DNA from: Larix kaempferi | Lineage: Eukaryota; Streptophyta; Pinopsida; Pinales; Pinaceae | DNA: 64,000 bases | NCBI GenBank assembly: GCA_027924585.1 | Contig: BSBM01000123.1 | Coordinates: forward strand, 15,392,001 to 15,456,000 | Direction of reading: 5' to 3' | Shown: positions 22,997 to 36,181 of the stretch, in pieces | How the letters are laid out: each line of letters opens with the position of its first letter | How positions within the stretch are numbered: position 1 is the stretch's first letter | The notes under the pieces: model-generated | Told to the model about the DNA's origin: nothing | Seen by the model: the letters and a program-made list of their open reading frames with translations, nothing else | Databases searched by the model: none | Position numbers and translations under genes: made by a program

Positions 22997-23149
22997 ATGG
23001 ATTTCTTTAGATGAAAGCCACCTACAAAAGATGCAAGAAGATAACATGAATGATCAACCAGATTGAGGCATATAATATATAATTATAAAGTTCCAAGCTG
23101 TAAAACACAATATGTCGTTAATCAATGCAACCAAAAGAACGAACTTTTT

Positions 23150-25877
23150 TCATGCATATAAAGTTGTTACTTACCTCATGTATTTACCAAGATCATATAT
23201 AACTTGTTTTATGTTTTCTTCAAAGCTATCTGGGAATGCTAGAGGTAGAACGTACTGTAGAAAAAAGAAATCATTATCTAATGTTTCCAAATATGAGAGA
23301 AAAATTACTAAAAATATTTACTTAATGGTAATTATATACGTAAATAATTACTTTAATGAATGTATGCCAGTCATGAGTTTTAACACCACAAAAATCACCT
23401 TTTTTGGTTAAGATATTTTGTATGTTCAATGAAAACCCCATTGGAAACCTTATTTTCTGAATGACCTCTTTTATAGCATTGATTTGTTTCTCCATCAATA
23501 ACCATGGAAGACTAATATTCCGGTTCCCATTTCCGACATTGGAAATAATTACACTTTGCAATGCGTGATTGGCTTCCGCAATGTCACTACAATTTTTTCC
23601 AATTTTATCTTTGTCTTACCTTCCATCTAATGTTCACCATATCATTTCTGTTACATTCTTCCCAATATGCATTGTATCAAACAAATGAGTTATTTATAGG
23701 TGCTCGTAGTAAGGAAAACTACTGAATTGTATGGGATAACTCTTCATTCCTCATGGAAGCCCATTCAAGCCTTAAATATAGTCATTAAACATAAACGAAA
23801 ACACGTTAACAATAATTCATGACACCCATGGTAGAGAAAATTCAGTAAAAATATAAAAATCATAATATTACGTGAACATATTGTATATTGCATATACAAT
23901 TTGCATACCTCGATGATTTCTGTTACTTTCCAACTTCCATAGGTGAGGTGTCATTCTTCGTGGTTTCTTTGCATTCTCATCTTTACCATTGAATTTTGGT
24001 TTTTCAATAGTTCGGCACCTATGGTTCTTAGGTAGGAAGTTCTTGTACTCATCGAACATTTTTGCTAAACTTCTTGAACGACGAGATTTTATCCTAGGAC
24101 CACATACTGGACATGCAAATTTTCCCTTTGTTTGAAGACCTGCAAGATATATGTATTAATGTTATAGCATCAAAAGATTATTAATTCAAACAAAAAATGC
24201 ATGTTTTTTTACCTTAAAAACATATAATTTTAACGACGTGCAACATAAAGTTACATACCACAAAAATGTGTTAACCCGGGAGCATCATGAATTGTCCATG
24301 CAAGAATTCCATGGAACTGAAATTGTTTCTGCCCTATTGGTCTAGAGATGTCATACATAGTGATTCCATCCCATAACTTCAATAGCTCATCGATAAGAGG
24401 CTCAATATATGCATTCATATCTTTAACTTGGTACTTACCTAATTGATCAATAAACATACAATATTGCTATTTAGTTATCCATCCAAATATATAAAAGGTG
24501 TTCTCATGCAACAATTAAACAAATAACTTTATGAAATAATATAATTACAGCTTAGAAAAAATACCTGGAATAATCATTGCCAACATTGTGTGCTCTCTCT
24601 TAATCGTCATCCAAGGAGGTAGGTTATTGTTTATGACGAAAACAGGCCACACTGAATAAGTAGAACAAAGCTCACCAAATGGATTGAAACCATCAGATGC
24701 CAATGAAAGTCAAACATTATGAGGTTCATCTTTAAAAATTGGCCATTTTTATTCGATGTTCTTCAATGCAGAACCATCTGCAGGCATTCGAAGAACACCA
24801 TCTTTACTTTTGTTCTTCGCATGGTAATCCATAAACTGTGCTATACCTTGGCACCTGAATAGTCGTTGGAAACGTGGAATTAAGGGAATATAACGAAGAA
24901 CTTTGCAAGGGACCTATTTTGTTAATTGATCAGTTCGATATATACTAATTTCACATTGTGGGAATTTGTTTTCTGATGCATATTGTCCATAATATATAAT
25001 ATGATCATTAAGACATGCATCAATAGATTGATACTCCACTCCAATTTCTTTCATAATCAAGAATACCTCTCGACTTGTGCATGGTAAATTATTTGAAGGT
25101 GGTAATATAAATTCACCCAACAATCTGCAACATTGACAAAAAGTGAAATGTAAACAATATACGTCATAAATATTTCATATCCCTAATTTACGAATTAATT
25201 AACACTAAAAATAGAGGAAAATAATCAAATTTACATACCTTAGGAGCTATGTGAAACAAGTGTTTGATAAACCATTCAAAACATTCAAGTTCACAAACAA
25301 CAATATAGCAGATAGAATATTAGTTGTTGAGCCTTCATAGAGAGGTTATTGGGACTTCTCGAGAAGAGGAACATCACAAAAACCATGGAGGTTGTCCTCA
25401 TCCAATGGAGCAAATGTGTCTTGCAGCAATCTATTTATCTCATCTTCACCATTAATATCAATAACATCATCTTCGTCCATAGGATCATTAAGAACTCGAT
25501 CTTCAATAACATGATCTCCATGCTCGTCATCTTGTAAAGTAGTATTCCTACTATTATTTGGCAAATAGCTCTCTGGCGGTTGACATCTTGGGGGCATTGT
25601 CTTTATATTTACAAACAATGAAATAACATTAGTGTATAATATACAACACATATATTTAAAATGATAAAAAAAATTGTGATTACATTATCAGTACTATTAC
25701 AAGAAGTACAATATGTAATGAATAACGTCTTACCAATGGATGATATTCATATCCCCCTTCAGCATGCCCCTTCTCCTTACAATGTTTTTCAGCTGATGTT
25801 CTTAAAATTCTTCTAGTTCGCAAACCTCTGCAATCATTGCAAGGGCAATAATACTTTCCATCACCCTTCACCTCCAA
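23150..25877 (-). pseudogene. E3 Tnp2-family transposase
   Basis: This enzyme cuts and moves CACTA elements. The N-terminal transposase-associated domain (25877-25730) has CPCNDCRG and a His/Cys pattern. 25123-24914 has LPCTSREVFLIMKEIGVEYQ and DACLNDHIIYY. The catalytic part, read from 24915 to 24560, has VLRYIPLIPRFQRLF, DGVLRMPADG, SLASDGFNPFGEL and NNNLPPWM. Then come VKDMNAYIEPLIDELLKLWD (24420-24360) and LTHFCGM, with FLPKNHRC (24059-23868) and GVKTHDWHTFIKV near 23370. Breaks between segments may be introns or decay. Stops inside segments (for example near 24750) show it is inactive. The C-terminal part is missing. Confidence 0.85.
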
Positions 25878-28390
25878 TGTTGCCTTAGCCTCAGCATACC
25901 TCCTATTGTTATCTTCCTAAGTATATTTATTTGACATTCTAATAGCCTATAACAACAAAAAAAACTCATTAATCAATATATAACATACGTCTAAATCGAA
26001 TAGAGTATATATATATATATATATATTAAAGGAGAATAATGGGAATATAATGGGGATATTACAAAAAGAGTAACAAATACTAAAAGGATCTTAAAACATT
26101 TAGGAATGGATAATAACAACTATTTCTAGTTTAAGAGGAGGACCTTGATCATATACCCCAAGATATTCAAATTTAAGATAAATCTAGATAATTTGATTTA
26201 TTAGATAGGTGAGATAAATAAAAAAACTTGGGTTTAAAGGATTAAAAGACCCTAAAAGAAAGATAGTTTCATGTGCGACATTGGAATTACAAACCTAATT
26301 ATGGTGGGATAAGCTATGCTTGAATCACAAGCAATTTTAAAAAACAAGACCATGAATTGGAGAATGATGGTGTCTAAGTTTAAAATTATGTATATTTCCT
26401 CTGATTTTAAATAAAAATTTTACATATATTGCAAAAGATTAAAAAAATGGAGATTCCCATCAAATGGTATATAGATAATAAATTTCCTATAATAGTATCT
26501 CACCATGTTCAAGAAGCAAGAAAATATTATTGACATGGCACAAACTATGATTACGTCTATACATTCCTAGAAAGAGGACATATCTAGACAATATGCTCAA
26601 TATTTTTTCACCGAGATTGTAGAAAGCATGGGGTTTTTTCTCCCAATATTGTCAATAATTTATCCACATGGATACCTCCAAGCAAAAATATCTAAATAAA
26701 AAGTGTTTTTATATATTAATTCTAAATATAGGATTCCAAACACTATTTAAGAAAAATAACAATATAAGTATTTTTCTTGGATTTCAATATCCAAGCTTTC
26801 TTCAATCACACGTCAAGAAGAATCTTGGTGTAAAGGAATTTTTATCCCATTGTTGAATTTTCTTTTGGAAAAGTAGTGGTTGATCCCAATTTCCATTCTC
26901 TCAATGAGGCATTAGGTGTAGTAAGTCCAAGATTTAACAACAAATCAATAGGCCCAAGACATCAAAACCTATGATGGTGTATCAAAGAATCATTAGCCAA
27001 ATAAATTCCTTCTTGAAAGAGACTTGGTGAAAGAATCACAAGATTTCAACCGTTTCCTTACCTACATGAAGAATCAAATTATACCACCATAATAAGTGAG
27101 TATTAATAGAGAATTCATTTCTAAGACATGGTTCTTTTCATGTTAGGAAGGGCTTGAGAACTTATTTTGGCTTGTAAACACACTGTGCAACAAAAGTTCC
27201 TTGATTTTTTACCTTGTAGGGGGTTACTAATATAATATCAAGAGGAAATCCTTATTGTACATTTTTTCCCAATGACCCTCCTTGAACCCTAGTTCTAATG
27301 GTACCTAACATCCTAAATTTTTTGGGGGTATAACATAACTACTACCTAGACTAATGAAATCATGTATTTTGATTATATTAAACCCATAAAAATATGTGAA
27401 TATCCTTTTCTAGGTGTGCATGGGCTTGCTTTGTTGGGACCCAACATGAAGAATCATAAACATGGTTGACTACCAGAACTTTGGTTTCAATTTTATCTTT
27501 GATTTATAATACCATGAGTTTAGTGATCCACTTATATGTGTTCTTATCAACCCTATACACCATTACTTCCCATTTTTCCATAAGAGAGGTTTGGAAGGCA
27601 AAATGGACACCTAAGAATTCAAATATTTTGTTAGATATTTTATATGGATATTTTACACCATTGATGTAAAGAAGATGAATACTAGGTACTCCTAGTTACA
27701 ATTAATGGAACATGTGAAAAGGTACTCCTAGTTAGAATTAATGGAACATGTGAAGCCAACTAGATCCAAATTACTGGTATGCATGCTTTTACATACATGG
27801 CCACACTTTTCCTTGAAGAAAAGCATAAGCCTCATGGTTATTATAAAGAGGGACCATGGATAAATACTAAAGTTATAAAGAAGAACCAAAACCACATCTC
27901 AAAATCCTTAAATTAAGGATTAAAACATGTGAAAGCAAAAATGCACGAAGAAATATCATGCATGAACAATATTTGTGTGACATGCATGCATTCATAGCAT
28001 TAACCTTGCCACCCACATGGATTGTAAATGGAGGATACATCATGGATAAAGAGGTAGAGAAAGAGAAAAATGAGATCTACATTGAAGCCCTAGTTGGAAC
28101 ATAAAGGGCGCAACAACAAAAAAAGACTGGTGCATTGCAGTTAAACTAACCTGGAAAACGAATGAGATCAAAAATTTGATGTGTCAAACTAGTACCGGAC
28201 TCTTGAAATCACAAAACTAAAAACCAATAGAAAGATCGCTGCAACTATAACAAATGATTATGAAAATATGACTTAAGAACATGTATTTATAGATCAATGA
28301 GGGTGGCGGTTCTGACAAAAATGCACAACGATCACATTTCAAAAAAAAAGGCAATTACCGTTACAAAAAAAATAAAAATTTCAGCATTTT
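25878..28390 (-). other. E3 5' untranslated region without recognised genes
   Basis: About 2.5 kb between the transposase start and the subterminal repeats. It is AT-rich and has a TA microsatellite at 26006-26027. I recognise no coding domain. Confidence 0.55.
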
Positions 28391-28480
28391 GTGGCTATAG
28401 CGACGGATGTACTTTTTGTGGCTATAGCAATGAAAGTTCGTGGCTATAGAGACAAAAAGTCCATCAGTGGCTATAGCGAC
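28391..28480 (-). repeat. E3 subterminal repeats
   Basis: GTGGCTATAG occurs at 28391, 28418, 28440 and 28467, three of them followed by (A/C)G/GA-type bases such as CGACG. Clusters of short repeats near the ends are transposase-binding sites in CACTA elements. Confidence 0.85.
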
Positions 28481-28583
28481 AATCGTCGGGGGAATTTTCA
28501 ATTTTTTCCAAAAATTTAAACTGTTTTTCCACGAAAACATCAATTTTAACTATTTCGTGGCAAACTTTTGTGGGACTTTTGAG

Positions 28584-28598
28584 CCATATGTAGTAGTG
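28584..28598 (-). repeat. E3 terminal inverted repeat (one end)
   Basis: Minus strand CACTACTACATATGG. CACTA is the family hallmark. The matching inverted end is not in the window. Confidence 0.75.
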
Positions 28599-28636
28599 TC
28601 ACATGCAATAATTACAATTCAAATACTTATCTTTGT

Positions 28637-28810
28637 TTGGTTGTTGGGTGGACTCCCTCTCGATCTTTGCTTTCTTGCAGGAACTACTGGAGTGTGCTCC
28701 CTCTTGATCTTTGCTTCCTTGCAGGAACTACTGGAGTGTGCTCCCTCTTGATCTTTGCTTCCTTGCAGGAACTACTGGAGTGTGCTCCCTCTTGATCTTT
28801 GCTTCCTTGA
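28637..28810. repeat. 44-bp tandem repeat, about 3.8 copies
   Basis: GAACTACTGGAGTGTGCTCC starts at 28681, 28725 and 28769, an exact 44-bp period, with partial copies at both ends. Copies are almost identical. It lies just outside the CACTA terminus. Confidence 0.93.
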
Positions 28811-29699
28811 TTATCTATCTTTGAACTTATATCCATCCTAGACCACTATGCATGATTAAGTGTGCACTAGTTTCATCATTGTGTCATCCTAAAGATCTCA
28901 TACATAATCATACATGCATTAGTATAATATCAATACTATCAAAACATTATGATTCTAAATAATCTTAAACATGTATGGTCATGCTTATTTCATATACAGG
29001 TAACTTATCACAAGCATTAGTATTCAAGGTTTCAGGGAGTACTTTTATTCATAGTCTTATATGACCATAGGACTCTTCTAGTTGTCATATCATTAATCAA
29101 AATAAGAAGCATAATATGCATAAACCCATGATTACTCAAACCTATAACTTCATGAATAATCATTATCAATCATACAAAAGTGTACTTATATGAGATCCTA
29201 ACACAAGGTAGGATTCTAACTTGATATAGGAAAAACATACTTGGATTATCATGTTTGCTAGTTATGTCTAACATACCCAAACAATGTCTTCTTTGTTCTC
29301 TTAGAGACCTTGTGCTAGCAACCTGCATATCTCATAAGTTAATCATTGTACAAAAAGGTTATACATACCTCGTAAGTAGAGATTCTATGTGATCCATGAC
29401 TATGGATGAGTCTTTGTCTTAATGTCACCATGGTCATATGTTCTTGATCTAGAACTTGATTTGTCTTTATTGATGTACCTTTCATGTTAGTGGACAATAG
29501 CATCCTCATACAACACCATAGTGCATTAGTACAATCATAAGTGTCATAAACCTAATTAATGAATGACTTCTATTACTCACATGCATTCATACTTTTACTA
29601 AGGTGATAATACAAGTCTTAAATTAATCGAGATTGTACTAACCTCAATAATATGAAGACAAACATATCATAAACTTAATCATGAACATATTTCAAAACA
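28811..29699. other. No recognised feature
   Basis: AT-rich sequence with CAT-containing words and no coding domain. It may be an internal part of the old copia-like element E4, but I have no direct evidence. Confidence 0.4.
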
Positions 29700-30891
29700 T
29701 ACCTGTATAAGTCATACCTGTCGGGATTGCTTGTAGTCTTCTTATGTAAGGCCTTAGCCTCATCTCCCTCTGGAACTTGAATCTCTTAACTTATGTAGGT
29801 TTCCAATTCATTCTCTTCTAGGATTAACCCAATCCACTTTGATTTGTTGAAACTGGATCTGGAGCTGGCTAGGGTTTGTTAAAGAAACCCTAAAAATCCA
29901 AACTTGGAATTTCAAACTGTTGTCTGGATAGGGAGATGCAGATGACTGAGGTGAGCAAGCTGGTGTGCTCCAATTTTGAAAAATCCAAAATTTTACTCCT
30001 CAAAATTGACTTACGAGTTTCAGATCTGCAGCTTTTGTCAAATTTTGCTTTTCTAGTTTTCCTGGTTTTCTAGTCAAAATCTGGAACTAGGGTTTGATAG
30101 AGCCCAGGGTTCTACCCAACCAAAAACTTTTATCTTGGTCTCTAAATTTTGATTTTGATGAGGAGCATCTAGCCATGGTATTAGATTCCAAAAATCCCAA
30201 CTTTTGCAGAAACCCTAATTTCCTGCAGTAGTTGCAAACCAAAAATGAAAACGCTCAAAATCCAATTCTGTTTGGACAGAAATATATGCCATATTGTTTC
30301 TGATGTATATCTAAAATTTTGGATCCTCAGGGTCTTAAGCTTCGGCCTATGGAATAATAACCTGGCATCTTTCTAACCCCACATATATGAGCTTTAATGG
30401 ATTCTCTAAGAGAGAGATATTCCAAGTATCCCAACGTGACCTGTTTATGTGATGAAACAGTATAGCGAACTTGTACGGAGTGCCACATGTCATTGTTTCA
30501 ACTTCAGCCTCTGAAACCTGAATCTATGAAACTACAGTCTGTTCCCTAACTGTCACCTTTTACATAATTCCATTTGGATCTTACTAGCCCAAGATATGAC
30601 CTTTTTTCCTAGGTCACCTGTTTAGGACTGCATTCTGGAAGATGCAGAAACCCTAACTTGTACGGATCATATCTCACAAAGTAAAACAAATGTGAGGCTA
30701 TCCTTTTGAAAAAAGGTACATGGACATTTCATCTTCGACCTGTAAAAGTTTCAGATCCTAAACCTTCCCCAAAACTGAGTTATAGGGAAAGTTCCACGAT
30801 GACTGGGCTTTACTATACCAAACCCTAGCTTCCAATTTGTCGCAAGTGCAACAAGTGTTGTAAATGCCATACAATGCCTTTCTTTAGGATA

Positions 30892-30903
30892 GCTCTGATA
30901 CCA
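30892..30903 (-). promoter_or_regulatory. E4 primer-binding site
   Basis: Minus strand TGGTATCAGAGC, directly adjoining the LTR end at 30904. Confidence 0.88.
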
Positions 30904-31539
30904 TGTTATTTTTTCATCATTTAATACAATATGATCTAGGATCTTAACTAAGAGAACAACATCTACAACATATCAAACAGAAGAGACAAGAGACACAAAG
31001 CATTTCACCGGGGAAAACCAAGAAGGGGAAAAACCCCGCAACTTCCTTGGAGATAGAATGACGACCAATACAAATATCAAAAAGATCAAACCCAAAAGAT
31101 ATATGCCTACATAAGCTACTCCTCCTCCACTTGAGCGCATTCCTCATCTCTCTCACTAATGCAAAGTGAGTGAGTGAGTGAATGACTAGAATGAGAGAGT
31201 CAAACTCTCTATTTATACAATGACTTGTCTTGCCTTTAATCCTAACTGGGTCGACTTCCTAAGGAAGCCTAATAACCCATCCACATGTCATTGGGCCGAC
31301 CCCACTAGGGTTTTCTAATAACCCTTTAACCCACACTGGGCTGACCCCTCTAAGGTGGTCTAATAACTCATCAAATATAAGTTACAACACTTACAATATA
31401 ACTTGCGACACTTGCAAATTCAAATGACGGCACTTCCAATCGGAGGAATAATACATCTCCATTGGGGATACAATAAAGTACAAATGTAATACATACAATA
31501 TACAAGTGAATATCTTCTGAAGTTACAAATACATCAACA
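30904..31539 (-). repeat. E4 5' LTR
   Basis: Plus strand starts TGTTATTTTT next to the PBS and ends ACATCAACA. The length is 636 bp. The outer end is placed by likeness to the E7 LTR end and is less certain than the inner end. Confidence 0.7.
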
Positions 31540-33573
31540 AGAATAAGCAATGTAATGATCAATTATCACTCATGAACTCAAGAAATGACAAAAACTGTTG
31601 TAATCATACATCAATTGTAAGTTGGGACTGTGAAAGTAGAATAATAACTGAATACCATCAAATTAATTCCAATCACCCCTAAGTTCATTCGAATTCTCCT
31701 CAATGTGTGGCTTGGATGGCATTGGAGACATCATCCAATCAATGGTAGTAGTCACAAATAGTGAAATATCAGTGAAATGAGTCTAACTGAGTCTAACTGG
31801 TGCATGTGGCACAAATCTAGGGAGGGAGACTCCAATGTGGGCGCATGAGGAGCTGTTAGTAGTCAATAGAGATGAATTAGTATCTGTAGGTGTCTATTTA
31901 AGTGCTTCAGTCAATTAACTAAGCAAACGATCCTCAAATCAAGGAACTGATCCACTAATCATGGAACTGACTGATGTAACTCCTAAATAGGTGGAAGAGG
32001 GCACAGTTGTACTCCAGTGATGGAAACAAGGGCGCATATGTGGCTAGGAGGGCTATAAATGAGAAGAAAGAGGCTCCTAGGGCTGAAAAAATGGGGACTA
32101 GGTGCTAGGAGACTACCATACTGATGATTGGATGCAATGAGAGAATTCATCAATATTATATAAACACTTCTATTTAGAAGGAACATTTTATTAAAGTATG
32201 AGTTAAGGGATATTACCATTAATTAAGGAATAGTGCATAGACCATGTGAAATGAAATTCCTTTTGGATAGAGGTGTATCGTGAGGACAAATAATAGAGGG
32301 AAATAATAGGTTCTATACTAGTATGATATGTGGGTTAACTAGAACAGAAGTATACTATAGGAAAAACATAATGATTAGATAAATCTTATAATTGTTTCCG
32401 TGACCTTTTACTATTATTCTCACATGCTTAAGGAGGTATGTTCCTTGTGATTCAAGTTCGACCATTACATATCGAGTAGTAAATTAAATTGTACTTCATG
32501 GCCCTAGGCATATGACTGCTAATTGATGACAATATATTTGGGTACAATGATTAGTGTGACTATCTAATTGTTTGTCTTGAATAAGGTAAGTGGAAAAATT
32601 GTATACCTCAATTTCTCAATATAACTAATGAAGAATTAAGGGCGTATCGAGCGAAAGAGCTTGAGTGGAAAATTTATTGGACTCAAGCAAGGGAGCTTGA
32701 GTGGAAAAGTGAAAGAGCTGGTGATCATCAATGGAAAGACCTAGGCACACAATTTTAACATCTGGAAGACAGGACGTTGTTTGATGTTTATTTGAGAAGG
32801 AAATTTTTTTACTAGCAATCAAAAGAGGAGTAATCTCAAAATCTTAAAATCCCTTAAGACCACGTGTAAATGGGTGACAAAACTCAAGGGAGAGTTATGT
32901 GTTCAACAGAGTGTTGTTGAAGTCCCAAAACTCAAGGGAGAGTTTTGTGTTCAACAAAGTGTTGTTGAAGTCTTTCATACCCATGATATAACAATGGGAC
33001 ACAGGGTAAAAGCTGCCAAGTAATTGGGATATTAGATTCCCTAATGTGATGCAATTAATACCATAGGTAATGAGAAATTCATCCAAGGATGAGGAAGAAT
33101 TTCAAGTTGAGTTTTATTACTTGAAAATATATGAGATAAATGCTACTAACTTGTGAATGAAGGTAATGTCTATCACAAGCAAAGGACTAGCTAAAGCGTC
33201 CAAGTATTGGAGGTAAAGGACGTCCTCCAAAAGATAAGTAAAATATTGCTTTACCTATGCATTCTTTTCATTTATATTGAAATGATCCTGTGTTATATCG
33301 TGCTATGGTGAATAGAACCTAAAAATTTTAATGGAAAATACTAGGAAACTTTCCATGGATGGAAAATTACAATGTGTTGCAAAAATACTTCTTTCTTATG
33401 TTATCATTAAAATTGCAAAATGGTATAATTATGTTATGCTGAAATATTTTGGAGGATCTTGTAGGGGTTGTGTAAGGTGTAGGTTATGAAAGGACATACA
33501 AAAGATCGAGAATGACTAAAGATTGAAAATAAAGAAATAAAAGGTTACTAACATCGAGGACGGTGTTATTCTT
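31540..33573. other. No recognised feature; probably internal part of E5
   Basis: About 2 kb without a recognisable domain. It directly precedes the polypurine tract and LTR of E5, so it may be the degraded 3' internal part of that element. A 48-bp duplication lies at 32881-32976. Confidence 0.4.
32881..32976. repeat. 48-bp direct duplication
   Basis: AACTCAAGGGAGAGTT starts at 32881 and again at 32929, and both copies continue with GTGTTCAACA(G/A)AGTGTTGTT. Two copies only. Confidence 0.9.
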
Positions 33574-33586
33574 AAGGGGCGAAAGA
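33574..33586 (+). promoter_or_regulatory. E5 polypurine tract
   Basis: AAGGGGCGAAAGA stands right before TGTAACATCCC, the usual start of plant Ty3 LTRs. Confidence 0.75.
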
Positions 33587-34637
33587 TGTAACATCCCTCT
33601 TCTTTACCCTATTTTATAAATTTAAATGTAACTATGTACTTTTTTTTGGTGATGATCTCAACGCGAAGGCCCCACCATTAAAATTTGTAAGTATTTTTAT
33701 TTACTTCCTAAGTTGTAGTTGTTAAATGGTAGACTTAGGAGACTAAGGGAATGATGCAACTTAACAATGAGGCATGAATCCACTAGGGGGAGAGGTGAAT
33801 GACTGAGAATGCATAGTAACCCATTTGATGATGAGAGGATTGTGATCATGGTTAATTGGGTTGTTGGAAGAAATGTAAAACATTGAGAGTCACTTCAAAA
33901 TTGGCCTAAACTCTATAGGTGTCAATCTAAGTTAAGGTCAGTATTAATGGAAATGGTGAATAAATTACCATTTAGTGGCGAGGATTTAGTGAACTTATTA
34001 TTAGACTATGCAAATAATAGCCTAATCATAACTATTATTATGGCCACAAGTCTAAGCGAGACTAAGTTACAAAGTCAAATTATATTACAAGAAGCATTGA
34101 TACATTAAGTATATGTGAGACTAATAATTGTAAAGAGATATCCCTAGGATTTTTATGCAAAGATTAATACTTTATATATATATATATATAGGCTTTTAAG
34201 GGATGTAATTAAGAATAAATATTAAAATGACTATTTACTAAAGAAATGTTAATATTAACATATATCCAAAATGACAAAATCAAATGATATATGATATATA
34301 ACTAAGGAGGATCGACCTCTTCAATGGCGAATATATGTGGATATTTTTCTTTAAATGTGTGTCCCCTTGATTAACAAAAATATCCTCTTATCTTCCACTT
34401 CGTTGTCCATTCTCCTATTTTTATTAAAGTTGATCTCCAAGTGGCAGGGGAATCTCACTAGAGCTGGGAGGATTTCCTGAGGTATGCATAATCTTGTCAA
34501 TGGCTAAGGCTTCTAGGGAGGTATCATTGGTGGTGGTATCCTTGAATGATCGCCAAGCAGTTTAAATTCCATTTGTCACCTTCATTGATAGGAGGGAGAG
34601 GATTTTAAATAGTCCACATGAGGAATCAAGGGGAATC
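33587..34637 (+). repeat. E5 3' LTR, part 1
   Basis: It begins TGTAACATCCCTC after the polypurine tract and is interrupted at 34637 by E6, which duplicated GAATC. The LTR resumes at 44303. No partner LTR is visible in the window. Confidence 0.65.
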
Positions 34638-35217
34638 TGTAACAACCCTCATATACGAATACAGAGAATATTTAATATAATAAATAAAATGTAATATAAA
34701 ATAATAATATAATTGGGAATATGAAAGAAAATAAGGGAAAACAAATTGCATTAAATAAGAAATTAATAAATTGGGAGAGGGAGGAGATAAAAGGAGGAGA
34801 AGAAGTGAAGAGAGGGGTCTTTTTGTCTTTGGCCATCTTGGAAGAGGAGCTCTGGAGGAGAGGAAAGCAATATAGCACTGGCATAGGGTAAATTGTTGGG
34901 GGCTCGGGGGCCTCATCCTTTGGCTAGGGGTTGGTTGGGTGGAGAGTCGTCCCCCCACCTTCAGTTGCACTATTGGAGCTGTCAAGGTAATGGTAGCTCC
35001 TAGGTCATCTAACCAGGTATGATTTTCATAGCATATTTTCTGTTATTATTGATTAGATCCATTTCTTGTGAGATCTTCTATGCATGTTGTTCTTGTTGTT
35101 TATGCATTTTATAAGATGTAACATTTTATCAGATTCATGTGTTGGATCAAAGATCTGCATGCATATTTAATATTATTTTGTTATTCAATTGGTTTTTACA
35201 GTTTTATGGTTCTTACA
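34638..35217 (+). repeat. E6 5' LTR
   Basis: It starts TGTAACAACCCTC and ends GGTTCTTACA. It matches 43713-44302 throughout. Confidence 0.93.
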
Positions 35218-35219
35218 TT

Positions 35220-35231
35220 TGGTATCAGAGC
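35220..35231 (+). promoter_or_regulatory. E6 primer-binding site
   Basis: TGGTATCAGAGC two bases after the LTR end. Confidence 0.92.
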
Positions 35232-36181
35232 TAAGTTCAAAGGCTCGGGCCTAGGGCTTTCACTCCACACAAATTATTAGGTTGATTACTATGAAAAAGA
35301 GGGGCAAATTTTTTGATCCTCTAATCAAATTAATATACACTATTTGTATAGTTATAGATTTGATTTGAGAATTCAAAACTGTCATTTATTTTAATCTAGT
35401 TTTATTAGTCAAAATGTTGAACCTTAATTATGAAGATCTGATAAAATATGAGAGTGATAGTAGTGGGTTTTATGAGTTTTAGGGCTTTGTGAATGTATTA
35501 GTGGGGAATAAGAGATTACATCAGATATTGGTATGACATGTTATCATTTCATTCTAACCCTTATTGCTCTCCGCAAAATGCATATTCGATATGATGATAG
35601 ATTATGTGATTTGTTACTCCATGTTGATAGTACTAATGTTGAAATATGGTAGCTTATCATGGCATATTAATGAGATGCTGGTGAAATTATGAAAGTATCA
35701 TGACTAGTTATGTTATAATGGTAGCACAAAGCACCTAAATGCAGTAGATGTTAAACTTGGCATGACTTATCGTGACAATGGCTTATGATGCAAGGTAATG
35801 CAATATGAATTGGTGGCTAGACATTATTGTTAGCACATGATTCAGGGTTGATCCATGATATTATTATATTGAGAAATTGTTACTAATGATTATTCATTAT
35901 GGCAAGTGCCAATTGTTCCATGTGATCCACTCAAATAGCCTAATGAGGCTAAGTATTCTATGATTTCGTGGGAGCCCATAAAGATGAATGAGAATGGATA
36001 CTATAAATATATTATGGGCTGGGGGACAAGCCCAACAATTAGCTCTATGCCAGCAGCGCTTGAATTTTGTACCAGAAGTTGGGAAGGTGGCAATTCCATG
36101 GATACTTCCCGGAGAAATTATGATGTGACCAAGGTCCACGGTTGGAGACATACTCACTAGGAGGGAGTTTTATGTAGAAGG
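35232..36181 (+). other. E6 internal region, non-coding
   Basis: No coding domain. A segment around 36070-36130 (GTTGGGAAGGTGG ... ACTTCCC) is repeated in altered form at 43205-43260, on the other side of the copia insertion. Confidence 0.6.

Larger units (their letters stand above)
22997..28598 (-). mobile_element. E3: CACTA (EnSpm) DNA transposon, 3' part cut off by E2
   Basis: The terminus at 28598 reads CACTACTACATATGG on the minus strand. Inside it are four copies of a subterminal motif GTGGCTATAG (28391-28480), followed by about 2.4 kb without coding features, then a Tnp2-type transposase from 25877 downward. At 22996 the sequence switches to the E2 LTR, so E2 landed inside the transposon and the other half should lie left of the window. 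Confidence 0.83.
29700..31539 (-). mobile_element. E4: 5' part of an old copia-like LTR element
   Basis: An LTR (30904-31539) is followed on the minus strand by a perfect PBS and a leader that resembles the leader of E7 (42211-42486): both have GTTCTACCCAACCAAAAAC and a conserved AAACCCTAATTT word. The LTR also shares features with E7's LTR near its start (a GGGGAAAACC-like block) and end (GGAGGAATAA and GAAGTTACAA). No gag or pol follows before the CACTA terminus at 28598. Confidence 0.7.
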
